DNA from: Siphonobacter sp047605205
Lineage (GTDB): Bacteria > Bacteroidota > Bacteroidia > Cytophagales > Spirosomataceae
Length of the DNA stretch: 17,354 nt
Direction: 5' to 3'
NCBI GenBank assembly: GCA_047605205.1
Contig: JASGGE010000083.1
Location: 1-17,354, forward strand
Shown: positions 1 to 7,677 of the stretch, one piece after another
Position numbering within the stretch: position 1 is the stretch's first letter
How the letters are laid out: every line of letters begins with the position of its first letter
The notes under the pieces: model-generated
Database searches by the model: none
What the model was told of the DNA's origin: nothing
Seen by the model: only the letters and a program-made list of their open reading frames with translations
Made by a program: the position numbers and the translations under genes

Positions 1-1109
1 CGAAGAATGATCAGGAATTAGCCTCGAAAGAAGCCATTCAATACTGGCAGAATGTTGATCTGTATGTGGGTGGTTCGGAACATGCTACGGGCCACTTGCT
101 GTATTCCCGTTTCTGGAACAAATTCCTGAAAGACATTGGTATTGCTCCGGAAGAAGAGTTCGCTAAGAAATTGGTGAATCAGGGAATGATTCAGGGTCGT
201 TCAAACTTTGTGTATCGCGTGAAAGAGCAAAGTCCGGTAACATTCGTAAGTGCTGGTTTGAAGGATCAATATGAAGTAACCCCTCTACATGTGGACGTTA
301 ATATTGTTGATCAGGATGTGCTGGACATTGAGAAGTTCAAGTCTTCCCGAACGGATGTTCCTCAGGATGCTATCTTTATTCTTGAAAATGACAAGTATAT
401 CTGCGGGTGGGAAGTGGAGAAGATGTCCAAGTCTAAGTTTAATGTTGTTAACCCTGATGATATCGTTGACAAGTACGGAGCAGATACCTTACGCTTATAC
501 GAAATGTTCCTGGGGCCACTGACTGATTCCAAGCCCTGGAATACCAATGGTATCAGCGGAACATTTAATTTCCTGCGGAAACTCTGGCGGCTATTCTATC
601 AGGATCAGACGGGTAAATATCTGGTCACCGATGAACAGCCCACCCCTGAAGAACTGAAAGCTCTGCATAAGGCAATTAAGAAGGTAGGAGAAGATATCGA
701 CGCTCTGTCATTTAATACCTCAGTGCCTGCCTTCATGGTATTGGCTAATGAACTAACAACCTTGAAATGCCATAAGAAGACTATCCTGACGGATTTTGTA
801 TTGATTCTGGCTCCGTTTGCCCCGCACATTTGTGAGGAACTTTGGGTGGTATTAGGAAACAAACCTGGCACGGTAACGACGCAATCTTTCCCAACGTTTA
901 ATCCGGTATATTTAGTAGAAAGCACCTTTGATTATCCTATTCAGATCAATGGAAAAATGCGGGTAACACTGACCTTTTCCGCCGATGCCAATCCAAAGGA
1001 TATTGAAGCAGAAGTACTGGCTAATGAAGCCGTACAGAAGTGGCTGGAGGGAAAAACACCGAAAAAAGTGGTGGTTGTTCCAAAGCGGATTGTAAACGTA
1101 GTTATCTAA
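1..1109 (+). CDS. leuS: Leucine--tRNA ligase, C-terminal part (5' end outside window)
   Basis: LeuRS charges tRNA-Leu with leucine in the cytoplasm. The reading frame is open from base 3, giving 368 codons before the TAA stop, so a bit over a third of a roughly 900-residue class I synthetase is present. The visible part starts in the catalytic core: DLYVGGSEHATGHLLYSRFW is the conserved segment before the KMSKS loop. KMSKS itself is intact at bases 420-434 and holds the ATP-binding lysines. The helical anticodon-binding domain (ALSFNTSVPAFMVLANELT, then APFAPHICEELW) and the small C-terminal domain that contacts the tRNA follow. The editing (CP1) domain and HIGH motif must lie to the left of the window. 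A GTG at 66 could be mistaken for a start, but the upstream codons are in frame and match the family. A hairpin follows the stop codon. I am very sure of the identity. Confidence 0.97.
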   Translation, partial: KNDQELASKEAIQYWQNVDLYVGGSEHATGHLLYSRFWNKFLKDIGIAPEEEFAKKLVNQGMIQGRSNFVYRVKEQSPVTFVSAGLKDQYEVTPLHVDVNIVDQDVLDIEKFKSSRTDVPQDAIFILENDKYICGWEVEKMSKSKFNVVNPDDIVDKYGADTLRLYEMFLGPLTDSKPWNTNGISGTFNFLRKLWRLFYQDQTGKYLVTDEQPTPEELKALHKAIKKVGEDIDALSFNTSVPAFMVLANELTTLKCHKKTILTDFVLILAPFAPHICEELWVVLGNKPGTVTTQSFPTFNPVYLVESTFDYPIQINGKMRVTLTFSADANPKDIEAEVLANEAVQKWLEGKTPKKVVVVPKRIVNVVI

Positions 1110-1125
1110 TTGTAAACGCGTGTGA

Positions 1126-1165
1126 TTGGGTAGTTTTCAGGTCTTTATACTGAAAAACTACCCAA
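1126..1165 (+). terminator. Hairpin downstream of leuS, possible terminator
   Basis: The arms at 1126-1140 and 1150-1165 pair over 15 bases with a single bulged T, around a 9-base loop. It starts 17 bases after the leuS stop. The downstream T tract is poor (GTTTAATG), so it may be a leaky terminator or a 3'-end stabilising stem, not a strong stop. Real termination may be at the second hairpin near 1328-1351. Confidence 0.5.
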
Positions 1166-1169
1166 GTTT

Positions 1170-1352
1170 AATGCGTATGGATCTGTAGGAGGCATCCGGT
1201 ACTATCCTGCTAACCAGAAAATACTAATAAAATTAAGAGTAGCTTCGTGAAAGAAGTGTCTCTTTACTAAAAAGTCTACCCGGCTTTGGTAATTATTAGT
1301 TGAAATGTTTAATGGTTAGGCAGAAAGATCCCGGTTCTACTGGGATTTTTTG
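1170..1352 (+). ncRNA. Candidate structured RNA (or structured leuS 3' UTR), class unassigned
   Basis: This stretch has no credible ORF but is unusually self-complementary. Nested pairs, outside in: 1207-1216 with 1313-1323 (10 pairs, one bulged base); 1223-1230 with 1293-1300 (8 pairs, perfect); 1235-1239 with 1260-1264; 1243-1246 with 1253-1256, closing a GTGAAA loop. A further small hairpin, TACC/GGTA, lies at 1277-1291. The whole ends in a terminator-like hairpin with seven T (1328-1351). A long interrupted helix with an internal bubble ending in a terminator is the general shape of 6S RNA, but I see no sequence signature that would prove that class. No TAnnTTTG promoter is visible just upstream, so it could instead be part of the leuS transcript. 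Strand is chosen from the T tract. Confidence 0.35.
1328..1352 (+). terminator. Rho-independent terminator ending the leuS 3' region
   Basis: ATCCCGG (1328-1334) pairs with CTGGGAT (1340-1346), seven pairs with one G-U, around a five-base loop. A run of seven T follows from 1346, overlapping the last stem base. On the opposite strand no T run follows, so it works for plus-strand transcripts: leuS read-through or the candidate RNA upstream. Confidence 0.7.
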
Positions 1353-1394
1353 TTTCAGGAGTTGGTACTGATCGTAATACATAAATCGGGTATA

Positions 1395-1440
1395 AACAAA
1401 AGAACAGCGAGAGAAATGAATCTCTCACTGTTCTTTTGTT
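1395..1440 (-). terminator. Long hairpin terminator of purA
   Basis: Arms 1395-1414 and 1421-1440 form a 20-pair stem with one C/A mismatch (1408/1427) and a six-base loop, 31 bases past the purA stop. The A/T-rich outer part of the stem supplies the U tract on either strand, so it probably acts in both directions between the convergent leuS and purA units. Confidence 0.75.
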
Positions 1441-1470
1441 TAATCGAAAACTCTAATTATTCAAAACGGG

Positions 1471-2754
1471 CTAAACACTTAACTGAGCTTCCCGGTGTAT
1501 GATCGCTTCGCGATCGGGACCCGTTGAGATAAATGAAATAGGCAAGCCTAAGTTTTCTTCCAGAAAATCAATATATTCGGCTAGTTCCTTAGGTAGTTCA
1601 TCATAGCAATGATAACTGCTAAGGTCGGTTTTCCAGCCTTTAAAACTTTTGTAAACAGGAGTTACCCGAACATCATTTAAATCATGTGGAATCTGCTCGG
1701 TTATCGTTCCGTCGGGTAATTGATAATGCGTACATACCTGAATTTCATCGAGAATATTCAGTACGTCCACCTTCATCATAATTAACTGGGTAACGCCATT
1801 AAGCATCATCGCATATTTCAATGCAGGAAGATCTAACCATCCCGTTCGGCGAGAACGGCCCGTGGTAGCACCAAATTCACGGCCCTCCTGACGAATCCGT
1901 TCACCCGTTTCATCCTTAAGTTCGGTTGGGAATGGGCCACTGCCTACACGCGTGCAATAGGCTTTAAAAATTCCGTATACTTCACCAACGTTTTTCGGAG
2001 CCACGCCCAGACCCGTACATACGCCAGCAGTCATGGTAGTAGAGCTTGTCACGAAAGGATAAGAACCAAAATCAATATCCAGCAGAGAACCCTGAGCACC
2101 TTCAGCCAGAATGGTTTTCCCAGCAGAGATCGCTTCGTTGATTACATATTCAGTTTCAACCAGTTGGAACTGTTTCAGAAACTCAATAGAGTCGAAAAAC
2201 TCGGTATCTGACAGTTCATAATCAAACTGATAAAAGCCCAGAATCATTTTATGTGTATCAACCAAATGGGTATATTTCTCGTGGAAATTAGGTGATAACA
2301 CATCTCCAACGCGTAAACCCTGACGAGATACTTTGTCGGTGTAAGTAGGGCCAATACCACGCAGGGTAGAGCCAATTTTCAAATCGCCCTTCGCTTGCTC
2401 ATAAGCAGCGTCGAGCAGGCGGTGGGAGGGAAGGATCAGCGAAGCCTTTTTGGAAATAAGAAGGTTCTGCGTTAAATCCATTCCGAATTTTTCGCGGATG
2501 CCCTCAATTTCTTTCTTGAACACGATAGGGTCCAGCACCAAACCATTCCCAATGATGTTCAGGACTTCAGAGCGAAATACGCCCGACGGAATCTGATGCA
2601 ATACGTGCTTTTTTCCATCGAATTCAAGCGTATGTCCGGCATTTGGGCCACCCTGGAAACGTGCAACTACCTGATATTGAGGAGCCAGCACATCCACGAT
2701 TTTTCCTTTTCCTTCATCGCCCCATTGCAAACCCAGCAATACGTCAACTTTCAT
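1471..2754 (-). CDS. purA: Adenylosuccinate synthetase
   Basis: PurA makes adenylosuccinate from IMP, aspartate and GTP, the first committed step from IMP to AMP. The 427-residue length is typical. The GTP-binding GDEGKGK loop is at residues 12-18, followed by the RFQGGPNAGHTL segment with catalytic His41, IGPTYTDK, the EGAQG and DIDFGSYPFVTSS block, GATTGRSRR, and STGPDR (about 410-415), which recognises the guanine base. No key motif is missing. The ATG lies 43 bases after the end of the fur gene on the same strand, and a strong hairpin follows the stop, so fur-purA is probably one transcript. PurA is inhibited by ppGpp in enterobacteria, which gives the nearby rsh gene a plausible functional link. 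That regulation is inferred here, not seen. Confidence 0.97.
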   Translation of the reverse strand: MKVDVLLGLQWGDEGKGKIVDVLAPQYQVVARFQGGPNAGHTLEFDGKKHVLHQIPSGVFRSEVLNIIGNGLVLDPIVFKKEIEGIREKFGMDLTQNLLISKKASLILPSHRLLDAAYEQAKGDLKIGSTLRGIGPTYTDKVSRQGLRVGDVLSPNFHEKYTHLVDTHKMILGFYQFDYELSDTEFFDSIEFLKQFQLVETEYVINEAISAGKTILAEGAQGSLLDIDFGSYPFVTSSTTMTAGVCTGLGVAPKNVGEVYGIFKAYCTRVGSGPFPTELKDETGERIRQEGREFGATTGRSRRTGWLDLPALKYAMMLNGVTQLIMMKVDVLNILDEIQVCTHYQLPDGTITEQIPHDLNDVRVTPVYKSFKGWKTDLSSYHCYDELPKELAEYIDFLEENLGLPISFISTGPDREAIIHREAQLSV

Positions 2755-2797
2755 TTATAAATTACATTTAAAATATGCCTGAAGGCTCAGATTGGTA

Positions 2798-3316
2798 TTA
2801 TCTCAGTTCGGAGCTCAGTTCACTTGACAAATTGAGAGGTGTTCCGTGCAGGGCAGCTTTGCGGTGTTCGCAATTGACTTTCGTGCAGGAACCGTAGAAA
2901 ATCAGGCTATGGTGCATAATGTTCGACTCCATCATTTCACCGACCATGTTCTGAATGTTTTGAACCCGTGGATCGCAAAACTCCGTTACGTGGTGGCAAT
3001 CGGTGCAAATCAGGTGGTCATGCTGACGACGGCCATATGACTTCTCATATTGTGCCTGATTTTTTCCAAACTGATGTTTCGTCACCAGATTACACTCTAC
3101 GAGTACATCTAGGGTATTATAAACCGTGGCTCTCGAAACCTGGTACTTTTTATTTTTCATGGACACGTAGAGTTCCTCTACGTCAAAATGGTCATCCCGG
3201 GAATAAATTTCTTCCAGAATCGCAAAGCGTTCGGGCGTTTTGCGAAGACCTTTATTTTCCAGAAAAGCGGTGAAAATTTGTCTCACCGTTGCGAAACTCG
3301 ATTCGTTAAGTGGCAT
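2798..3316 (-). CDS. Fur-family metal- or peroxide-responsive repressor
   Basis: This is a dimeric winged-helix DNA-binding regulator of the Fur/PerR/Zur family. From the ATG at 3316 it has 172 residues. The N-terminal DNA-binding domain is recognised by LRKTPERFAILEEI (24-37) and SRATVYNTLDVL (61-72), the recognition helix. The metal-binding dimerisation domain has RQHDHLICTDCHHVTEF (97-113) with Cys104/Cys107, and a second pair Cys144/Cys149 (CTKVNC), fitting a structural zinc site. The usual HHDHLIC motif reads QHDHLIC here. An in-frame TTG start at 3337 would add seven residues, but it sits on a promoter-like TTTCTTTG element (3342-3335), so I prefer the ATG. Which metal it senses (Fe, Mn/peroxide or Zn) cannot be decided from sequence. 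The tail ends in a repeated SSEL coded by a short direct repeat. It lies between rsh and purA in the same direction. Confidence 0.9.
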   Translation of the reverse strand: MPLNESSFATVRQIFTAFLENKGLRKTPERFAILEEIYSRDDHFDVEELYVSMKNKKYQVSRATVYNTLDVLVECNLVTKHQFGKNQAQYEKSYGRRQHDHLICTDCHHVTEFCDPRVQNIQNMVGEMMESNIMHHSLIFYGSCTKVNCEHRKAALHGTPLNLSSELSSELR

Positions 3317-3446
3317 TGGCTTCGGAATGTAGTGCAAAGAAAAGGCTTTTTAGGCGGATAACCTGAATTAAACAGATTCGCGTTCAGGAAAACCTGGTGC
3401 TCCTGCCTTTTTACCTTTCTATGCGGATCGTCGGAAATAATCCTAA

Positions 3447-5699
3447 CTAATTGTCCGTGTATTCAAACCGGATTACCTCAATAACACCTCTGACCTTTAG
3501 TAATTTGGAAATCAGCGTATTGAGATGCTCCGTATCGTGTACGTATAACTTGATTTTACCATCAAAAATTCCCCCTTCGTTCGTATCAACGATAATTGAT
3601 CGCATATTGACTTTATGTTCTTTCGAAATCACTTTTGTGACATCGTTCACCAGGCCAACCCGATCCGTCCCTTTAATACGAATACCCGCCAGGAATGCTA
3701 CCAGCTGACTAGTCCATTTGGCTTTGATAACCCGGTTTCCGTGGGTAGAAAGTAATTCACGGGCATTTTTACAGGTCGTTTTATGAATTTTGATGCCTTC
3801 ATTAATCGTCACAAACCCAAAAACTTCATCACCAGGAATAGGGTTACAGCAGGTAGCCAGGGTATAATCAATTTTGTCCATGTCTTCCCCGATGAGAAGC
3901 ATGTCAGAGTCTGGACGGTCACCGTGTAAACGCTTGAGTTCTTTTACCAGTGTTTTACTATCCTCGATATTACCCGTTAATTCAGCTTTGGCAGCCTGAG
4001 CTTTTTTGTGGGCTTCCCGGGCAACTTTCCAGCGTTTTATTTCGTCTCCCTGAATGTATCCCTTTCCAAAGCGATAGAATAGGTCATTTGGATCGCGGGC
4101 ATTAAAAAAGGCTCTTAATTGGTTGGTAATATCGAAAGTTAGTTCTACACTCATTACTTTAAGTTTGCGAGCCACTAACTCCCGTCCTTCGCTTACGTAC
4201 TTTCGGTTGATCTCCTTTAAGGCTTCCTTGATATTGGTTTTGGCCTTCGTGGTGATCACAAACTTCAGCCAGTCTTCACGTGGGGATTGTTTGGTAGAGG
4301 TTAAAATTTCTACCTGATCCCCATTTTTAAGCACATAACTGATTTCAACCAATTTCCCATTGACTTTGGCCCCTAAACAACGGGAACCAATTTGTGAGTG
4401 AATAGAATAGGCAAAATCTAATGCCGTAGAACCTGCCTGTAAAACTTTCAGATCTCCCTTGGGTGTGAAAACAAATACTTCATCCTGAAAAAGATGACCC
4501 CGAAAATCATTTACGAATTCAATAGCTGACTGATCTGAATGGGTTAGGGCTTCACGGGCCTGGTTAAGCCAGGCATCCAGACCTTCGTTTACATTAGTAT
4601 GATTTCCTTTGTATTTCCAGTGGGCTGCGTAGCCTTTCTCCGCAATTTCATCCATACGCCTGGACCGGATCTGTACTTCTACCCATTGGCCTGAGTGACT
4701 CATTACCGTGGTATGGAGCGATTCGTAGCCATTCGCCCGGGGGTTTGATATCCAGTCACGCAAACGTTCCGGATTTGGCCGGTAATGGTCCGTTACAATT
4801 GAATAAGCTCGCCAGCAAATGGCTTTCTCCTGGTCAGCAGAGATATCCAGAATAATACGAATAGCAAAAAGATCGTAAATATCTTCGAAGGTTTTGCCCT
4901 GATTTTTAAGTTTATTCCAGATGGAATGAATCGATTTAGGGCGTCCTTTTACTTCAAAATTCAAGCCTTCTGTTTTGAGATCTTTTTCAATAGGACGAAT
5001 AAATTCCCGAATAAACTGCTGCCGCCGGGCTTTGGTAGACTTTAGCTTAGAGGCAATGTCTTTGTATACCTTAGGCTCAGCATATTTAAGGTATAAGTCT
5101 TCCAGTTCCGTTTTGATTGCATACAAACCCAAACGATGAGCCAGAGGAGCATAGATGTACGTTGTTTCCGAAGCAATTTTCAACTGCTTGTCCCGACTCA
5201 TGGAATTAAGCGTCCGCATGTTATGCAAACGGTCTGCGAGCTTAATCAAAATTACCCGAACATCTTCGGAAAGGGTTAAAAGTAGTTTTCGAAAGTTCTC
5301 CGCCTGAGCGGATGAGCCCTGCTCAAAAATTCCCGCAATCTTCGTTAAACCGTCGATGATCTTGGCTACTTTCGGGCCAAATACGGCCTCAATTTCGTCC
5401 AGCGTAATAGAGGTATCTTCTACCACATCATGCATTAAAGCACAAATAATGGCAGTGGTACCTAAGCCAATTTCTTCAACGCAAATCTGGGCTACTGCGA
5501 TAGGGTGGTATATATAAGGCTCTCCAGTTTTACGCCTCATATCTTTATGAGCTTCCGCTGCCAGCGTAAATGCTTTTTTAATCAGCTTGGCATCATTGTC
5601 TTTCAGATAAGGTTTGGCTGTCCGCAGTAATTTGCGATATCTCTTCAGAATTTCTCGGCGTTCAGCCTCTAAATCAATCATAAGTTCTACTACACTCAT
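3447..5699 (-). CDS. rsh: Bifunctional (p)ppGpp synthetase/hydrolase (RelA/SpoT family)
   Basis: This is a long RSH protein (750 residues) that makes and degrades the alarmone (p)ppGpp. The N-terminal HD hydrolase looks active: YIYHPIAVA (62-70), the HD pair at 90-91 in MHDVVEDT, and KLADRLHNMRTL (153-164). The synthetase follows, with GRPKSIHSI (252-260) and GYESLHTT (324-331), so both activities are probably kept. A TGS domain spans about 405-468. A Cys-Cys zinc-finger segment (TLATCCNPIPGDE) comes next, and an ACT domain (AGIRIKGTDRVGLVNDVTKVIS) ends the protein. These C-terminal domains normally sense the ribosome and uncharged tRNA. The ATG at 5699 gives SVVEL before MIDLEAERREIL; a start at Met7 is also possible. 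Fur and purA follow downstream on the same strand after 110-130 bases without a convincing terminator, so read-through is possible. On the other side lies a divergent tRNA-Leu. Confidence 0.96.
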   Translation of the reverse strand: MSVVELMIDLEAERREILKRYRKLLRTAKPYLKDNDAKLIKKAFTLAAEAHKDMRRKTGEPYIYHPIAVAQICVEEIGLGTTAIICALMHDVVEDTSITLDEIEAVFGPKVAKIIDGLTKIAGIFEQGSSAQAENFRKLLLTLSEDVRVILIKLADRLHNMRTLNSMSRDKQLKIASETTYIYAPLAHRLGLYAIKTELEDLYLKYAEPKVYKDIASKLKSTKARRQQFIREFIRPIEKDLKTEGLNFEVKGRPKSIHSIWNKLKNQGKTFEDIYDLFAIRIILDISADQEKAICWRAYSIVTDHYRPNPERLRDWISNPRANGYESLHTTVMSHSGQWVEVQIRSRRMDEIAEKGYAAHWKYKGNHTNVNEGLDAWLNQAREALTHSDQSAIEFVNDFRGHLFQDEVFVFTPKGDLKVLQAGSTALDFAYSIHSQIGSRCLGAKVNGKLVEISYVLKNGDQVEILTSTKQSPREDWLKFVITTKAKTNIKEALKEINRKYVSEGRELVARKLKVMSVELTFDITNQLRAFFNARDPNDLFYRFGKGYIQGDEIKRWKVAREAHKKAQAAKAELTGNIEDSKTLVKELKRLHGDRPDSDMLLIGEDMDKIDYTLATCCNPIPGDEVFGFVTINEGIKIHKTTCKNARELLSTHGNRVIKAKWTSQLVAFLAGIRIKGTDRVGLVNDVTKVISKEHKVNMRSIIVDTNEGGIFDGKIKLYVHDTEHLNTLISKLLKVRGVIEVIRFEYTDN

Positions 5700-5876
5700 T
5701 TCGACCCGGGGTTCAATTGGTTTGCGGGGAAGAGTAAATAAACGGTTTTATGCTTACTAGATATGAGGCGGCAAACGTCTAGCGGAAACGCCTCTTTTGT
5801 CTCTACTCCAATATAGTAAATGTATGTGCGTTTTTAGCAATCTTTCAAAAAAAAAATAAAAGGTTTGAGTAAACTC

Positions 5877-5907
5877 TTGACAGAGGCTAAATAATCGCTT
5901 ACCTTTG
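5877..5907 (+). promoter_or_regulatory. Bacteroidota-type promoter for tRNA-Leu
   Basis: TTG at 5877-5879, in TTGACAG, and a perfect TAnnTTTG box (TACCTTTG, 5900-5907) are separated by 20 bases. This matches the -33/-7 architecture of the major sigma factor in Bacteroidota. Transcription would begin near 5914, leaving a leader of about 75 bases before the tRNA. The leader contains a 7-pair stem (5940-5946 with 5966-5972). Confidence 0.75.
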
Positions 5908-5990
5908 CGATCCGAATTTTAATAATCGATATCGGGGACAAATCAGTGTCTTAGGGTACTTGGGTCTGATTTTGAATTTTATAGAGTTCT

Positions 5991-6072
5991 ACGGATGTGG
6001 CGGAATTGGTAGACGTGCTAGACTTAGGATCTAGTGTCGCAAGGCGTGGGGGTTCGAGTCCCCCCATCCGTA
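5991..6072 (+). tRNA. tRNA-Leu (anticodon UAG)
   Basis: The acceptor stem ACGGATG (5991-5997) pairs fully with CATCCGT (6065-6071), and the discriminator base is A6072, as expected for leucine. The anticodon stem CTAGA/TCTAG encloses the loop CTTAGGA with anticodon TAG at 6025-6027, reading CUN leucine codons. A long variable arm (GTCGCAAGGCG) marks a class II tRNA, and the T arm is GGGGG-TTCGAGT-CCCCC. The 3' CCA is not encoded; CAC follows, so CCA must be added enzymatically. It has its own promoter and terminator. Confidence 0.97.
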
Positions 6073-6104
6073 CACACTACCCAAATGACAACATTTGCCT
6101 TTAG

Positions 6105-6136
6105 CCCTCGGAGTCCTGGATTCTGAGGGTTTTTTT
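6105..6136 (+). terminator. Rho-independent terminator after tRNA-Leu
   Basis: CCCTCGGA (6105-6112) pairs with TTCTGAGGG (6122-6129 used), eight pairs with one G-U, followed by seven T (6130-6136). It separates the tRNA from tig. Confidence 0.85.
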
Positions 6137-6217
6137 CAATTTAAACGTATCTAGTGTTCGTAAGGTTATCCGGTTTTAGTAAATAAAGAGCCTTGGATCA
6201 CGATTAATAGTTGAACT

Positions 6218-7534
6218 ATGAATATTACGCTCGAAAAAAGCAGCAACACCGAGGCCTCATTAAAAGTTGCTCTAACACCAGAGGACTATCAGGCTGACGT
6301 TGCAAAAAAAATCAAAGAATATACAAAAACGGCTAGCCTAAAAGGCTTCCGCCCTGGGAAAGTTCCTGCCTCTGTTATTCAGCGTTTGTATGGTAAAAGT
6401 ATTCTAGTTGACGAAGTTAACGAGAAGCTTTCAAAGGCAGTTAATAACTACATCCGCGAAGCTAAATTACTCGTTGTCGGAGATCCATTACCCGATCGTG
6501 ATCAGGCTGCTGACATTGATTGGGATAACCAGAAAGATTTTGAATTCATTTATAAATTAGGGTTGGCTTCTGATTTTGACGTTGATTTTACGAAGCTTCC
6601 GGCGGTAATTTCATATGAAATCAAAGCCGGTGACAAAGAATTTGAAGATACGCTGGCTGACCTGAAGAAACGCGTAGGAGAGCACGTTCACGTGGACGAA
6701 GTAACCGCTGCTGGTGATTTAGTATACGGTACGTTTAAGCAAGGCGAATTCAGTGAAAAATCAGCCATTCCGACGGATAAATTAACAGAAGGCTCTCTGA
6801 ATCAGTTTATTGGTAAGAAAAAGGAGGACGTTTTGACCTTCGATATTCAGAAGCTATTTGCAGACGAAAAAGGGTTGAAACTGGCTACGGGGCGTGAAGA
6901 CTTAAGCGGGGAGTTTGAATTTACGATTGAAGACATTACTCGCAATCAGGATGCTGAGCTGAATCAGGAGTTTTTCGATAAAGTACTAGGCCCTGGTAAA
7001 GCTTCTTCAGAAGAAGAATTTAAAGAACAATTGCTGGCAATCATTCAGGACAACTATAAGCGTGAAGCGGAGTTGTTGTTGCGTGATGATATTCAGCAAA
7101 TGTTGCTTGATAATGTTCAGATTGAATTGCCAAACGAATTTCTGAAAGAGTGGTTACTTGCCACGAATGAAGAGTTGTCTGAGGAAGATATTGAAAAAGA
7201 TTACGACAAATTTGCTCGTGATCTTCGCTGGACATTGATCCGTAATAAAGTAGCTGAAGCGGCTGATGTTAAAGTTGAAAATGAAGACATCAATACGTAT
7301 GCGGAAGCGATGGTACGGCAGCAGTTTGGTGTCTATGGGGACGATCAGGGAATGAGCGATGTTATTCAGAAAGTAGCTCAGAATTATCTGAAAGAAAATA
7401 AAGGCCAGAACTACATGAATGTTTTTAATCGCGTGTATGCGGGTAAAACAATGGACTTTATCCTGACACAAGTCAAAACAACGATTGAACCTATCGACGT
7501 AGAGACGTTCAAGTCTAAAACCGGAATCGAATAA
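6218..7534 (+). CDS. tig: Trigger factor (ribosome-associated chaperone)
   Basis: Trigger factor binds the ribosome near the exit tunnel and shields nascent chains. The 438-residue length fits the family. The N-terminal ribosome-binding domain carries the signature GFRPGKVP at residues 43-50 inside SLKGFRPGKVPASVIQRLYG. The middle part (about 150-240), where the FKBP-like prolyl isomerase domain sits, is recognisable only in outline (GEHVHVDEVTAAGDLVYGTF, LNQFIGKKKEDVLTF), so isomerase activity is doubtful. The C-terminal chaperone arms are rich in charged helices (QDAELNQEFFDKVLGPGK to the end), and the family-typical LRWTLIRNKVAE is present. The ATG at 6218 is the only sensible start. It lies 82 bases after the tRNA terminator and ends at a perfect 19-pair hairpin. 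In many bacteria tig is followed directly by clpP and clpX; here a small minus-strand regulator lies between. Confidence 0.95.
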   Translation: MNITLEKSSNTEASLKVALTPEDYQADVAKKIKEYTKTASLKGFRPGKVPASVIQRLYGKSILVDEVNEKLSKAVNNYIREAKLLVVGDPLPDRDQAADIDWDNQKDFEFIYKLGLASDFDVDFTKLPAVISYEIKAGDKEFEDTLADLKKRVGEHVHVDEVTAAGDLVYGTFKQGEFSEKSAIPTDKLTEGSLNQFIGKKKEDVLTFDIQKLFADEKGLKLATGREDLSGEFEFTIEDITRNQDAELNQEFFDKVLGPGKASSEEEFKEQLLAIIQDNYKREAELLLRDDIQQMLLDNVQIELPNEFLKEWLLATNEELSEEDIEKDYDKFARDLRWTLIRNKVAEAADVKVENEDINTYAEAMVRQQFGVYGDDQGMSDVIQKVAQNYLKENKGQNYMNVFNRVYAGKTMDFILTQVKTTIEPIDVETFKSKTGIE

Positions 7535-7551
7535 TCAGTAGGGATGATTAA

Positions 7552-7592
7552 AAAAAGGAGCGGGTTTAGCATTGCTAAACCCGCTCCTTTTT
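7552..7592. terminator. Bidirectional terminator between tig and the XRE gene
   Basis: Arms 7552-7570 and 7574-7592 are perfectly complementary over 19 bases with a three-base loop. The stem is GC-rich at its centre and flanked by five A on one side and five T on the other. This makes a strong intrinsic terminator in both directions, serving tig (+) and the convergent regulator (-). Confidence 0.92.
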
Positions 7593-7677
7593 ATTTACCT
7601 GATTTCTGAAAGAAATTTGTTCACTCAAAGTTCTGGATTATAGCCGAAAAGTTTCCGACTAATAATTGAAAAGTTCT

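Noticed and set aside
605..925. 106-codon open frame antisense to leuS
   Set aside because: It lies fully inside the conserved leuS frame and its product has no recognisable domain or start context.
3317..3337. TTG start giving seven extra residues on the Fur-family protein
   Set aside because: It overlaps a promoter-like TTTCTTTG box; the ATG at 3316 fits the family.
5991..6136. tRNA-Leu as an integration site for a mobile element
   Set aside because: There is no repeat of the tRNA 3' end, no integrase and no foreign gene nearby; core genes lie on both sides.
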